A DNA stretch of 64,000 bases from Trinickia dinghuensis (GTDB taxonomy: Bacteria > Pseudomonadota > Gammaproteobacteria > Burkholderiales > Burkholderiaceae). The translations under genes and the position numbers were made by a program. Where the stretch lies: contig NZ_QRGA01000015.1 of NCBI RefSeq assembly GCF_003367175.1, forward strand, positions 62,001 through 126,000, given 5' to 3'. This document shows, one piece after another, positions 16,097 to 24,411 of this stretch. Numbering within the stretch: position 1 is the stretch's first letter; each line of letters begins with the position of its first letter. Under the pieces are notes generated by a model that worked only from the letters and a program-made list of their open reading frames with translations, had not been told where the DNA came from and ran no database searches.

Positions 16097-17203
16097 TTAT
16101 GGAACACACCCTTCGGCGAGCAACGCGCTCATCGCGTTTCTCGGCAACGTGGCAAGACCCAGCCGCTCCAGCGTACGGCCCTCGGCATACAGGTCGCGCT
16201 GAGACACGGCGCTGGCGATGCTCAGTAGTCCTTGGGCAACGGGCGTTCGCGCGCCGGCCCAACGTCCGCACGACACGATGAACGACAGCCCGAGCCGGGT
16301 GTCTTCCAGCATGTAGCGATGAGTCTTCAGATCGATCGTTTCTCGCCAATCGCCGCTGTCCGTCAGCTTGCCGTGCGCACCGCGGCCGTACATCCATTCG
16401 TCGCCCTCGGCGGCGTAATGGTCCGCGAGCGGAAAATGCGGCGAACCATACCCAAGCGCTTCACGGACCGCGACGCGTTCGGCATCGAGCGCGCTGGTGA
16501 CGCGGCGTATCGCCGGCTGAGTGCCCTCGTTATGGATATCCCAGGAATCGAAATGCTCGAGCGGCCCGGCATTCATGAGGATGAGCGGCGGATGGATGAT
16601 AGGCCCCGCATTCATCAGCGCGCCGGACAGTGCATCCTCGATCGGCTCGATGGACGGGTAAGCTGCCGTCAGAATCTTGAACGCCCAATCGGCCGCTCTC
16701 GCCGGGAACACGCCCGTAGGCAGACGCGTGGCGTAGGCGCTGATCACGACATCGCGTTCGCCGTGCTTGCGCACCAGGTACGGCAACGTACCCGTCTCGG
16801 CGAATGCAACGTCCGCCCGATTGCCGCAATCGGCCGCGGCACGCGCGAAGACATAGCTTCCGAATGTACCCGGCGGCAAAAACACGACTTGACCATTTTC
16901 GAGCAGCGGTGCGAGCTGCGCGGCGAGCGCTTCGTGCGCGATCGCGGGCAGCGGAATCACGATGAGGCGCGCGTCGTGAACGGCAGCGTAAAGATCTCCG
17001 CTCAGGCGGATCCCACCCTCCATGTCGCCGACAAAAATGCTTCGCGTTCCGCGGAAATCCTTGACGGTCAATGCGCCCTGTTCGCTCAGCCGCGCATGCT
17101 GTCCGGCATCGCGACGCCACCACGTGACGTCGTGCCCTTTCTCCAGCAAATCGATTGCGGCTGCATAGCACCCGTGACCGCCGCCCAATACGCACACCTT
17201 CAT
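16097..17203 (-). CDS. NAD/NADP octopine/nopaline dehydrogenase-family protein
   Basis: A 368-residue dehydrogenase with an N-terminal Rossmann fold (VCVLGGGHGCYAAAIDL, glycine-rich loop at about 7-14) and the C-terminal octopine-dehydrogenase domain, including the conserved H-x-P-x-I segment IIHPPLILMNAG at about 204-215. Family members form or oxidise opines, that is N-carboxyalkyl amino acids, or related imines. Here it is alone and divergent from an AraC-type regulator gene, separated by 181 bp. Whether it makes or degrades its substrate is open; catabolic surroundings favour oxidation of an imported opine-like compound. Confidence 0.85.
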   Translation of the reverse strand: MKVCVLGGGHGCYAAAIDLLEKGHDVTWWRRDAGQHARLSEQGALTVKDFRGTRSIFVGDMEGGIRLSGDLYAAVHDARLIVIPLPAIAHEALAAQLAPLLENGQVVFLPPGTFGSYVFARAAADCGNRADVAFAETGTLPYLVRKHGERDVVISAYATRLPTGVFPARAADWAFKILTAAYPSIEPIEDALSGALMNAGPIIHPPLILMNAGPLEHFDSWDIHNEGTQPAIRRVTSALDAERVAVREALGYGSPHFPLADHYAAEGDEWMYGRGAHGKLTDSGDWRETIDLKTHRYMLEDTRLGLSFIVSCGRWAGARTPVAQGLLSIASAVSQRDLYAEGRTLERLGLATLPRNAMSALLAEGCVP

Positions 17204-17384
17204 CGTTGTCTCCAGCTAGGGTTGTTCATGCCGAGATTACGTGCCATAGCGCGTGGCGTCGCTTCAGATCGCGCAATGCCGCTCCGATTCGCGCAACGGA
17301 AATGCAATCGATGCGACCGGATAAGACGGATGCGTCTCGTCTTCGTAACCGGCACGTGCCGAGTTTCCGAATCGAGGCGATAAC

Positions 17385-18362
17385 ATGGATAACATCCTGT
17401 CCCGTACCGCACCGAATCGCCTCGCGTCGGCTCGCCTCCATGAAGACATTGAGCGAGAAGTCCTGCTTTGGCTCGGGCCGCACCGGATGGACGTACGCGG
17501 CCGCGGGCCGATTCGCGCGGAGCTTTACGCGGTGCCGCTGCATCGGGCAACGCTGGTCGAACTCTGTTACGGCCAAGAAACGCGGATCGACTTTGGAGAA
17601 AACGTCGATCAATTCCTGTTTCGTCTGACGCTCGCCGGCGCCTGCGAATTGCAGACCGGCCCCACTGTGACGCGAGCCAAATCGGGGGAGCTAACCGTTT
17701 CGTCGCCGACACCCTCGGGCCGCCTACTGACCACCTCGGATTGCCGCAATCTTGTGCTGCGGCTCGATCGCTTTGTGCTCGAGCAAAAGCTTCAGGACAT
17801 GCTGCAGGCGACATTGAGACAGCCACTGCGCTTCGAACTGGCGGCGAGCGCTCAACGCACGGGCGCCGCGCTCGTGTTGTCGACCTTCGAATACTTGTGC
17901 CGCATCGCCGCCGATCCGGCATTCGGTGAAAGCCATGCTTCGCTTCGTCCCGATCTGACGGAATGGATTACGGCCTTACTGTTGACGCACATGCCGCACA
18001 CCTACAGCGACGCGCTCGCGCGCGGCACGCCGCCGCCGCTTCCCATTCACGTTCGCCGCGCACGCGACTATATCGATGCTCACCTCGCCGAACCGCTGGT
18101 GCTCGCCACGCTCGCGAAAGCGGTTGGGGTGTCGCCGCGAACGCTTCAGAACGGCTTCCGTGAGTTCATGCTCACGACACCGGTCGCCTACATACGCGAT
18201 CGCCGCCTGGAGGCCGTGCACGGCACGCTGCAACGCGGCGATGCCCGCAGCGTCAGCGACGCGTTCATCGCGAACGGGATCTACAGCTTCGGGCATTTCA
18301 CCAAGGCATATGTCCAGCGCTACGGATACGCGCCGTCCGCCACACCGAAGCGTTTGCGATGA
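17385..18362 (+). CDS. AraC-family transcriptional regulator
   Basis: A 325-residue regulator with an N-terminal AraC_binding_2-type sensing domain (about 20-190) and two C-terminal helix-turn-helix units (about 225-325), the second with GIYSFGHFTKAYVQRYGYAPS, the AraC signature. It resembles activators of aromatic catabolism such as AndR/XylS-type proteins. It diverges from the octopine dehydrogenase-family gene and precedes iacF, from which it is separated by a strong tandem hairpin. Its target is likely one of these two neighbours. Confidence 0.9.
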   Translation: MDNILSRTAPNRLASARLHEDIEREVLLWLGPHRMDVRGRGPIRAELYAVPLHRATLVELCYGQETRIDFGENVDQFLFRLTLAGACELQTGPTVTRAKSGELTVSSPTPSGRLLTTSDCRNLVLRLDRFVLEQKLQDMLQATLRQPLRFELAASAQRTGAALVLSTFEYLCRIAADPAFGESHASLRPDLTEWITALLLTHMPHTYSDALARGTPPPLPIHVRRARDYIDAHLAEPLVLATLAKAVGVSPRTLQNGFREFMLTTPVAYIRDRRLEAVHGTLQRGDARSVSDAFIANGIYSFGHFTKAYVQRYGYAPSATPKRLR

Positions 18363-18384
18363 CTCCCCCCGCCTCGCGCTTCGC

Positions 18385-18440
18385 GCCGGCGCCCTCTCTC
18401 CTGGAGGGCGCCGGCTGTGAGGCCATGTTCGAGGCCTCAC
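18385..18440 (+). terminator. Two tandem hairpins after the AraC gene
   Basis: First stem: 12-bp perfect GCCGGCGCCCTC (18385-18396) with its complement at 18404-18415 and a 7-base loop. Second stem: GTGAGGCC (18417-18424) with GGCCTCAC (18433-18440). They isolate the AraC gene from the iac block that starts just after. No T-run follows. Confidence 0.7.
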
Positions 18441-18463
18441 CGTAACATCAGCCACACTGATTT

Positions 18464-18499
18464 CATCACCTATTTTTAATCGATTTGATTTATGTGATG
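18464..18499. promoter_or_regulatory. Candidate promoter/operator region of iacF
   Basis: An AT-rich patch in GC-rich surroundings, bounded by the inverted repeat CATCAC (18464-18469) and GTGATG (18494-18499). It contains TTTTAATCGATTTGA (18474-18488), which resembles TTTTAGATTAATTTGA (20558-20573) in the LysR/iacC divergent region. Both could be sites for the same regulator; this is inference. Confidence 0.35.
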
Positions 18500-18579
18500 C
18501 CCACCCCTATCCTTCACTCCGGGCTGGCTGTTCAAGCCACGCCGGTCGGCTATTGATTGAATTCATCACGGAATTTGCC

Positions 18580-19551
18580 ATGCAAGCGAATCGTCACAAG
18601 GTTCGGATCGATGCGTTGATCGACGCAGCGCAGGACATCCGCTGTTTCCAGGTCTCGCGGGTCGACGGTCAGCCGCTCGATGCGTACGAACCGGGCGCAC
18701 ACGTCGATGTCACGGCCCCGTCGGGCATTACGCGGCAATACTCGCTGTGTGGCGATCCCGACGCGCATCGGAGTTATCTGTTCGCGGTGAAGAAGGAGCC
18801 GCAATCGCGCGGAGGTTCGCGCTCGCTGCATGACGACGTACGAGTGGGCACCGAGTTATGGATCGGCGCGCCTCGGAATCTGTTCCGGCTCGCCGCCGAT
18901 GCCGGCGAGCACGTGCTGATTGCCGCCGGCATCGGCATCACCCCGCTGCTTTCGATGGCCCATGCGCTCGATAAGCGGGGCGCCAGCTACAGGCTGCATT
19001 ATTTCGCCCGCGACCTCGGTCATGCCGCGTTCGCCTCGGCACTGTCGGCGGAGCCGTTCGCCTCGCGCGTGACGTTTCATTTCGGTATCGAGCCTAACGA
19101 TCTCCCTGCCGAACTCGATCGCTGCGTTGCGACGCTCGATGCCGGCGCGCACGTTTACACGTGCGGTCCAGGGCCGTTCATGGATCGGGTCGTCGACGCA
19201 GCGGGCAAGCGCCTGCCGGAGGCATCGATCCATCTCGAACGCTTTGCCGCCGAACCCCTGCAACCGGACACGGCAGAGAAAGCGGGCGAGTTCGAGGTGC
19301 GCTTGCAGCGCAGCGGGCAAACGGTCCGCGTCGATCGCGACGTGTCGATCGTCGACGCCCTCGCCCGCGCCGGTGTCGAAATCGACACCTCGTGCGGCGA
19401 AGGCGTGTGCGGCACCTGCATGATTCCCGTCATCGAAGGCGAGCCCGACCATCGCGACCACTGCTTGAGCAAGGCCGAGCGAGCCAGCAACACGGTCATT
19501 TGCTGCTGCGTGTCGCGGGCCAACTCGCCGGTACTCGTCCTCGATCTTTGA
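18580..19551 (+). CDS. iacF: Ferredoxin reductase-type electron-transfer protein (IacF/VanB type)
   Basis: A 323-residue PDR/VanB-class oxidoreductase: FMN/FAD-binding beta-barrel first (RQYSLCGDP at about 48), NAD(P)H domain in the middle (AAGIGITPLLSMA, CGPGPFMD), and a C-terminal plant-type [2Fe-2S] domain with cysteines in CGEGVCGTC and a distal CL. It would feed electrons from NAD(P)H to the Rieske oxygenase encoded by iacC/iacD, which lack their own reductase. This matches IacF in indole-3-acetate degradation. The ATG at 18580 fits the family start; a TTG at 18553 is in frame. A vanillate-demethylase-type role is excluded by context only. Confidence 0.85.
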   Translation: MQANRHKVRIDALIDAAQDIRCFQVSRVDGQPLDAYEPGAHVDVTAPSGITRQYSLCGDPDAHRSYLFAVKKEPQSRGGSRSLHDDVRVGTELWIGAPRNLFRLAADAGEHVLIAAGIGITPLLSMAHALDKRGASYRLHYFARDLGHAAFASALSAEPFASRVTFHFGIEPNDLPAELDRCVATLDAGAHVYTCGPGPFMDRVVDAAGKRLPEASIHLERFAAEPLQPDTAEKAGEFEVRLQRSGQTVRVDRDVSIVDALARAGVEIDTSCGEGVCGTCMIPVIEGEPDHRDHCLSKAERASNTVICCCVSRANSPVLVLDL

Positions 19552-19562
19552 TTGCGGCGCAT

Positions 19563-19583
19563 GGGGCGGCCGCCGGCCGCTCC
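19563..19583. terminator. Short GC hairpin between convergent iacF and LysR gene
   Basis: GCGGCC (19566-19571), a 3-base loop and GGCCGC (19575-19580) lie between convergent genes. No T-run. Weak support as a terminator. Confidence 0.35.
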
Positions 19584-19596
19584 AACGAGCACGGCA

Positions 19597-20517
19597 TTAC
19601 ATCTGCTCGAAGTGCTGCACGATCTCGGCAAGCAGCGCCCGCATCCACGCGATACCTTGATCTTCGTGGAAGTGCTCGTGCCAGTGCATCGTGACGGGCG
19701 CGGCCGGCACTCGCACCGGCAGTTCGTACAAACAAAACCCGTTGTCACGATTGAGAATGCGCGCCAGCCGCTTCGGCAACGTCGCGAATAGATCCGTCGC
19801 CGACAGCACACCCGGCAGCGCGACGAAATGCGGGACTTCGAGCGCGATGTTGCGGCCCACTCCTTTCGCTCTGAGCGCGTCGTCGAGCGCGTGATGACTG
19901 TGCTCGACCGATTTCACCTGCACGTGCGCGGCCCGCACGAACTCGTCCAGACTCAAGCCCGGCGTTTTCGGCAACCCGCGGCGGCGTGCCGTCATGCAGA
20001 CGTACGTTTCCTCGAACAACACCTGATGGCGCGTCCGCGGCATCAGCTCGGGCAGATTGCCGATCGCGAAATCGAGGCGGCTCGAGCGCATTGCCTCCTC
20101 GATTTCTTCAACGGGCATCGGCCGCACGCTCAGCGTCGCGCGCGGCGCCCGCTCGCGCAATGCCTTGCAGATCGCGGGCAAATACGCCATCTCGCCCGCA
20201 TCGGACAACGATAGCCGGAACGTGCGCGTGCTGACGGCGGGGTCGAACGTCTCGGCGTAGCGCAGGGCTTCGCGCACCATCGCAAGCGCCTGGCCGACGA
20301 TGCCGGCAAGCTCGAGCGCGACCGGCGTCGGCTGCATGCCGGCACGCGTGCGAATGAACAACTGATCGTCGAACAGCGTCCGCAGGCGCCCGAGCGCGTA
20401 GCTGACGGCAGGCTGCGTGAGCGCGAGCCGCTCACCGGCTTTGGTCAGGCTGCGTTCTTCGACGATTGCGTGAAACACGCGCAGCAGATTGAGATCGACG
20501 TGATCGATGGACGTCAT
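19597..20517 (-). CDS. LysR-family regulator, candidate auxin-gene regulator (IacR1-like)
   Basis: A 306-residue LysR protein of the NahR/LinR/NodD-like group, with start DHVDLNLLRVFHAIVEERSLTKAGERLALTQPAVSYAL showing the HTH at about 20-60. It is divergent from iacC across a 167-bp AT-rich gap. In P. phytofirmans a LysR-type regulator reported to respond to dioxindole-3-acetate controls iac genes, and this gene occupies the fitting place. In Pseudomonas putida 1290 a MarR-type IacR is used instead, and none is visible here. Confidence 0.88.
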   Translation of the reverse strand: MTSIDHVDLNLLRVFHAIVEERSLTKAGERLALTQPAVSYALGRLRTLFDDQLFIRTRAGMQPTPVALELAGIVGQALAMVREALRYAETFDPAVSTRTFRLSLSDAGEMAYLPAICKALRERAPRATLSVRPMPVEEIEEAMRSSRLDFAIGNLPELMPRTRHQVLFEETYVCMTARRRGLPKTPGLSLDEFVRAAHVQVKSVEHSHHALDDALRAKGVGRNIALEVPHFVALPGVLSATDLFATLPKRLARILNRDNGFCLYELPVRVPAAPVTMHWHEHFHEDQGIAWMRALLAEIVQHFEQM

Positions 20518-20684
20518 GGCGCACCCATATTATTTGCCTCACTTATTTAACGACCAATTTTAGATTAATTTGACGGATATACCTAGGGACGTGAGACTTG
20601 TCGTGCCGGTGTGACGCCGCATGCAGCCCAACCAAGACCTCGCGATGCCTCGCGATGCCTCGCGATTCTTTCCCCACGACGACG

Positions 20685-21968
20685 ATGAGCGATACCTCCT
20701 ACCAAACCATCGATACGAGCGCGTTGAGCGGTCTGGCGCAAGCCGATCGCATCGCCCCCGCGATGTATCACGATCCCGCGCTGTTCGAAGCCGAGCTCGA
20801 CCGGATCTTCTACCGCACCTGGATCTGGGTCGCGCACGAAAGCGAGCTGCCGAACCCGGGCGATTTCGTGACGGCGACGATCGGCCGCCAGCCGGTGATC
20901 GTCGTGCGCGACAAAACCGGCGCGATCAATGTGCTGCAGAATCGCTGCCGCCACCGCGGCGCAACGGTCTGCGAGGAGCACAAAGGCAACGCCAAAGGCT
21001 TCACCTGCCCCTACCACAGCTGGTCGTACGCACTCGACGGCACGCTGCGCGCGCTGCCCTACGGCGACGGTTACGAAGGCGTCTGCGACAAGGCCGACCT
21101 GCCGCTCGTGAAGCTGCGCGCCGGCGTCTATCAAGGCCTCATCTTCGCGAGCTTCAACCAGGAAATCGAACCGCTCGAAGATTTCCTCGGCGGCGCGAAG
21201 CCGTGGATCGATCTGTTCATGAAGCAGGGCGCCGGCTATCCGATCAAAGCGAACGGCGAGCACAAGTTCAAGTTCAAGGGCAACTGGAAGATCCAGCTCG
21301 AGAACACGACCGACCTCTATCACTTTCCGGTCGTGCACAAGTCCTGGATGAAATCGATCGACGACGAAACCGCCGCCGTCATTACGAGCTTCATGACCAG
21401 CGACGCCGCCTTCTGCCGTTCGCTCGGCAACGGTCATAGCCTCGCGGTGCTCGTGCCGGAACTCGTCGATCTCGACCAGGATGACGGCGCGCCGCTGCCC
21501 GATCGCTTTCAACCGCTCGCCGCGACGCTCGCCGAACGCCACTCGCCGGAAGAAGTGCGCCGCATCGTACGTTCCTTGATGGGCGTCGGCTTCAACCTGA
21601 ATCTGTTCCCGAACCTCGCGCTGTCAATGGCGTTCTTCCGCGTCCTGCGGCCCATCTCCGCGCACGAGACCGAGATCCGCCACGTTGCGCTCGGGATGGA
21701 CGGCGGCCCCGACGAAGCGAACCGCGTGCGGCTGCGCATTCACGAGCACTTCCAAGGCCCGTTCGGCTTCGGCAGCCCCGACGACGCCGAAGCATGGGAA
21801 CGCGTGCAGCGTGGCGCGTACGCCGGACCGGACGTGCCGATTCTGGTCAATCGCGGATTGAACCGCGAAGCGACCGCCCCCAACGGCGAAAAGACCGCGC
21901 ACGCGACCGACGAAACCGGCATGCGCGAAGCGTATCAACAGTGGCGCAAGATGATGGAGCAGGCATGA
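20685..21968 (+). CDS. iacC: Aromatic-ring-hydroxylating dioxygenase, alpha subunit (IacC)
   Basis: A 427-residue Rieske oxygenase large subunit. The [2Fe-2S] ligands are C88, H90, C108 and H111 (CRH-x17-CPYH), and the mononuclear iron site is H213/H218 with the bridging D210 (TTDLYHFPVVH). Together with the beta subunit it hydroxylates the ring of an auxin breakdown intermediate on the way to catechol. Start at 20685 by family alignment; upstream codons in frame run through a small direct repeat (TCGCGATGCC) and have no homology. Electrons should come from IacF. Anthranilate-type oxygenases are the nearest alternative. Confidence 0.93.
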   Translation: MSDTSYQTIDTSALSGLAQADRIAPAMYHDPALFEAELDRIFYRTWIWVAHESELPNPGDFVTATIGRQPVIVVRDKTGAINVLQNRCRHRGATVCEEHKGNAKGFTCPYHSWSYALDGTLRALPYGDGYEGVCDKADLPLVKLRAGVYQGLIFASFNQEIEPLEDFLGGAKPWIDLFMKQGAGYPIKANGEHKFKFKGNWKIQLENTTDLYHFPVVHKSWMKSIDDETAAVITSFMTSDAAFCRSLGNGHSLAVLVPELVDLDQDDGAPLPDRFQPLAATLAERHSPEEVRRIVRSLMGVGFNLNLFPNLALSMAFFRVLRPISAHETEIRHVALGMDGGPDEANRVRLRIHEHFQGPFGFGSPDDAEAWERVQRGAYAGPDVPILVNRGLNREATAPNGEKTAHATDETGMREAYQQWRKMMEQA

Positions 21969-22468
21969 TGGACGATCGCAACGCACTCTACTCGCAAGAA
22001 ACCTTCGCACGCGCGGTCGAATTCGTCTGGCGCGAGGCGGAAATGCTCGACCGCCGCGACTATCGCGCGTGGCTCGACCTATGGGACCCCACGGGCGTCT
22101 ATGTGGTGCCGATCGATCCGACGGCAACCGACTTTTCCGCGACGCTCAATTACGTGTACGACGACCGGGACATGCGCGAGAAACGCGTGCAGCGGATGCT
22201 GTCCGGCTATTCCGCATCGGCGTCCGATGCGGCTCGAACGGTGCGTACCATGTCGCGCTTCACACGCGAGAGCGGCTCGACGGAGACGCTCGAATTGAAA
22301 TCGGCGCAGGTAGTGGCCGCGTACAAGCGCGGCGCCACCACGTTGTTCGCCGCCGACGTGACGCACCAGCTGCGCATCGACACCGAAGGCGACATTCGCA
22401 TCGCCGCCAAGGTCGTCCGCTTGATCGATTCGACCGAAGCGCTGAGCGCAATCGGCTTCCTGCTCTGA
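21965..22468 (+). CDS. iacD: Aromatic-ring-hydroxylating dioxygenase, beta subunit (IacD)
   Basis: A 167-residue small subunit with the SnoaL/NTF2-like fold, structural partner of the Rieske alpha subunit. Conserved blocks are FVWREAEMLDRRDYRAWLDLW and the C-terminal KVVRLIDSTEALSAIGFLL. The ATG overlaps the stop codon of iacC (ATGA at 21965-21968); a second ATG follows immediately. Overlap implies coupled translation and a matched subunit ratio. Confidence 0.92.
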   Translation: MMDDRNALYSQETFARAVEFVWREAEMLDRRDYRAWLDLWDPTGVYVVPIDPTATDFSATLNYVYDDRDMREKRVQRMLSGYSASASDAARTVRTMSRFTRESGSTETLELKSAQVVAAYKRGATTLFAADVTHQLRIDTEGDIRIAAKVVRLIDSTEALSAIGFLL

Positions 22469-22476
22469 GCGCCGAT

Positions 22477-22508
22477 GGGTCCGCACTCGCGCAAGCGGCG
22501 GCGGACCC
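22477..22508. terminator. Hairpin between iacD and tautomerase gene
   Basis: GGGTCCGC (22477-22484) pairs perfectly with GCGGACCC (22501-22508), with a 16-base loop. It may attenuate transcription between the oxygenase genes and the tautomerase gene. No T-run. Confidence 0.4.
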
Positions 22509-22541
22509 GTGCCGAGCCGCTCGCTACTGCCTGCGAACCCC

Positions 22542-22928
22542 ATGCCCACACTCGAAGTTTTTCTGCCGGCGGGACACGTCGAAGCCAGCAAGGCTGAATT
22601 GATCCGCCGGTTGACGCTCGCGACGGTCGAATCGATCGGCGCGCCTGCCGAATCCGTGCGAATTCTATTGTCCGAACTGCCGCCGGCGCATATCGGCCTC
22701 GGCGGCCGCAGCGCGGCCGACGGCGCGCCGCCGTCGTTGCCGGTGATCGTCGCCATCCTCATCGCCGGCCGCACCGAAGATCAAAAGCGCGCGCTGATCG
22801 CTGCGTTGTCGGAAGCGAGCGCACAGGTCCTCGAGGCGCCATTGCAAGCGACGCGCGTCGTGATCAAGGACATTCCCAATACCGATTTCGGTCTCGGCGG
22901 AAAGACCGCGAAAGCGCTGGGACGTTGA
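22542..22928 (+). CDS. Fused two-domain 4-oxalocrotonate tautomerase-family protein
   Basis: A 128-residue protein made of two tandem 4-OT-like units. Domain 1 starts at the initiator (MPTLEVFLPAG), so the catalytic Pro-1 is free after Met removal; domain 2 starts about residue 67 (PVIVAILIAG) with an internal proline that cannot act as an N-terminal base. Each half has a matching end, IGLGG at about 51 and FGLGG near 118. A tautomerase-superfamily gene was reported in P. phytofirmans to help remove dioxindole-3-acetate in auxin degradation, and this gene between iacD and iacA is the obvious counterpart. Start at 22542 because Pro must be residue 2. Confidence 0.85.
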   Translation: MPTLEVFLPAGHVEASKAELIRRLTLATVESIGAPAESVRILLSELPPAHIGLGGRSAADGAPPSLPVIVAILIAGRTEDQKRALIAALSEASAQVLEAPLQATRVVIKDIPNTDFGLGGKTAKALGR

Positions 22929-22966
22929 TGTTGCGTGCTGCGTGCTGCGTGAGCAGCCGTTTTTGG

Positions 22967-22996
22967 CCGGCCTAAGGATTTCTTTAGCGAGGCCGG
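22967..22996. terminator. Hairpin after tautomerase gene
   Basis: CCGGCCT (22967-22973) pairs with AGGCCGG (22990-22996); a T-rich stretch precedes it. Likely end of the iacC-iacD-tautomerase unit, ahead of the iacA promoter region. Confidence 0.45.
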
Positions 22997-23007
22997 GGAT
23001 GTCACCC

Positions 23008-23026
23008 GTGCGACAGTCCATCGCAC
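23008..23026. promoter_or_regulatory. Inverted repeat upstream of iacA
   Basis: GTGCGA-CAGTCCA-TCGCAC, a perfect 6-bp inverted repeat with 7-bp centre, in the 224-bp gap before iacA. Dyad size suits a regulator site, perhaps for the LysR protein or response regulator. Inference. Confidence 0.4.
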
Positions 23027-23152
23027 CAATTGATGCACATGTCCATCGTTTCTACACTGGCTCGAAATGATTGACCCCATGTGCCGCACCACCCAGCGCG
23101 CGTGTTGAACGAGACGTGCGCACGACACTTCCAAGCCGATCAGGAGCTTGCC

Positions 23153-24352
23153 ATGCCGAATACCGCTTATGCCCTTCACCCGTCCCAATCGTCGCAGGGC
23201 GCCGCAGGCTCCGCAGACTCGTATGAACCGGAAATGCCGCTGGACGACCTCATCGAGATCGTGACTGCACGGCGGGATGAATTCGATCGACTGTCCCACG
23301 TTCCGCGCGACGTCGTCGATCTGTTCAAGAAAGCCGGCATCTATCGCGCCGGCACGCCGCGCCGATTCGGCGGCAATGCGCTCGCCCCCACCGAGTTCCT
23401 TGCGATGATCGAGCGCCTCGCCACGGCCGACGGTTCGGCCGCCTGGGTCGCGAGTTTCGGCTCCGCCAATGTCTATCTCGCCGCGCTCCCGCTCGAGACG
23501 CAAGCCATGCTGTACGAAAGCGGACCTGACCAGGTCTTCGCGGGCGGCCTGTTTCCCGTGCAGCCGGCGCAACCCGCACCAGGCGGCTGGCGCGTGAACG
23601 GCACCTGGAAGTTCGCCAGCGGCTGCAAGGGTGCCGATTGGCTCGGCGTAGGGATCACGACTCCCGGCGCTCAAGACGAGGCACCGAACAAACCGCGCAC
23701 CGCGGTGTTCCGCCCCGAGCAAGTCGAGATCGTCGAGAACTGGAACGTGGTCGGGATGCAGGGCACGGGCAGCCACGACTTGCGCGTCGCGGATCAGTTC
23801 GTCCCGGAAGCGTGGACCTTCGTGCGCGGCGGACAGCCGACCGTCGACGAACCGCTGTACCGCTACCCCACCGTCGCCTACGCCGCGCAAGTACTCGCCG
23901 TCGTCAACCTGGGTCTAGCCCGCGCCGCGCTCGACGTCGTCAATCGCATGTCCGGCGGACGCCAAACCACCACCGGCGCCCCGCGCCTTGCCGATCGCGC
24001 CTACTTCCGCATCGAACTGGCGAAGGCCGAGGCACAGCTGCGCTCCGCTCGCGCGTTCTTCTACGACGCAACCGATAGCATGTGGCGCACGATTCTCGCG
24101 GGCGACGCCGTCACATCCGAGCACGTGAGCCTGCTGCGTCTGGCCGCGACCCAAATCGCGCGCGAGGGCGCGAGCGTCGTCGAACGCGCCTATCGTCTCG
24201 GCGGCACGCCGGCCATCTATCGCACGCATCCGCTGCAGCGCTTGCTGCGCGACGCGATGGTCGTGACGCAGCACGCGTTTCTCGGCGAAGGCAACTTCGA
24301 CGGCGCCGGCTCGGTGTTCACGGGCCTCGCACCCTTCCCCGGCTATCTGTGA
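23153..24352 (+). CDS. iacA: Acyl-CoA dehydrogenase-like flavin monooxygenase (IacA)
   Basis: A 399-residue protein of the acyl-CoA dehydrogenase/HpaB-like flavin monooxygenase superfamily. Hallmarks are the middle-domain WRVNGTWKFASGCKGADWLGVG and the C-terminal helical bundle with RDAMVVTQHAFLGEG. IacA starts auxin breakdown by oxygenating the indole ring of indole-3-acetate, using reduced flavin from a partner reductase (IacG). ATG at 23153 has AGGAG seven bases upstream; the longer frame from 23081 is ignored. It heads the operon iacA-iacB-iacI-iacH-iacE-iacG. Confidence 0.92.
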   Translation: MPNTAYALHPSQSSQGAAGSADSYEPEMPLDDLIEIVTARRDEFDRLSHVPRDVVDLFKKAGIYRAGTPRRFGGNALAPTEFLAMIERLATADGSAAWVASFGSANVYLAALPLETQAMLYESGPDQVFAGGLFPVQPAQPAPGGWRVNGTWKFASGCKGADWLGVGITTPGAQDEAPNKPRTAVFRPEQVEIVENWNVVGMQGTGSHDLRVADQFVPEAWTFVRGGQPTVDEPLYRYPTVAYAAQVLAVVNLGLARAALDVVNRMSGGRQTTTGAPRLADRAYFRIELAKAEAQLRSARAFFYDATDSMWRTILAGDAVTSEHVSLLRLAATQIAREGASVVERAYRLGGTPAIYRTHPLQRLLRDAMVVTQHAFLGEGNFDGAGSVFTGLAPFPGYL

Positions 24353-24411
24353 GCGGTGATCCGCGAACTTTGAACACATTCATTACCGACAATCCAAAGG
24401 AGCCCCCTACC

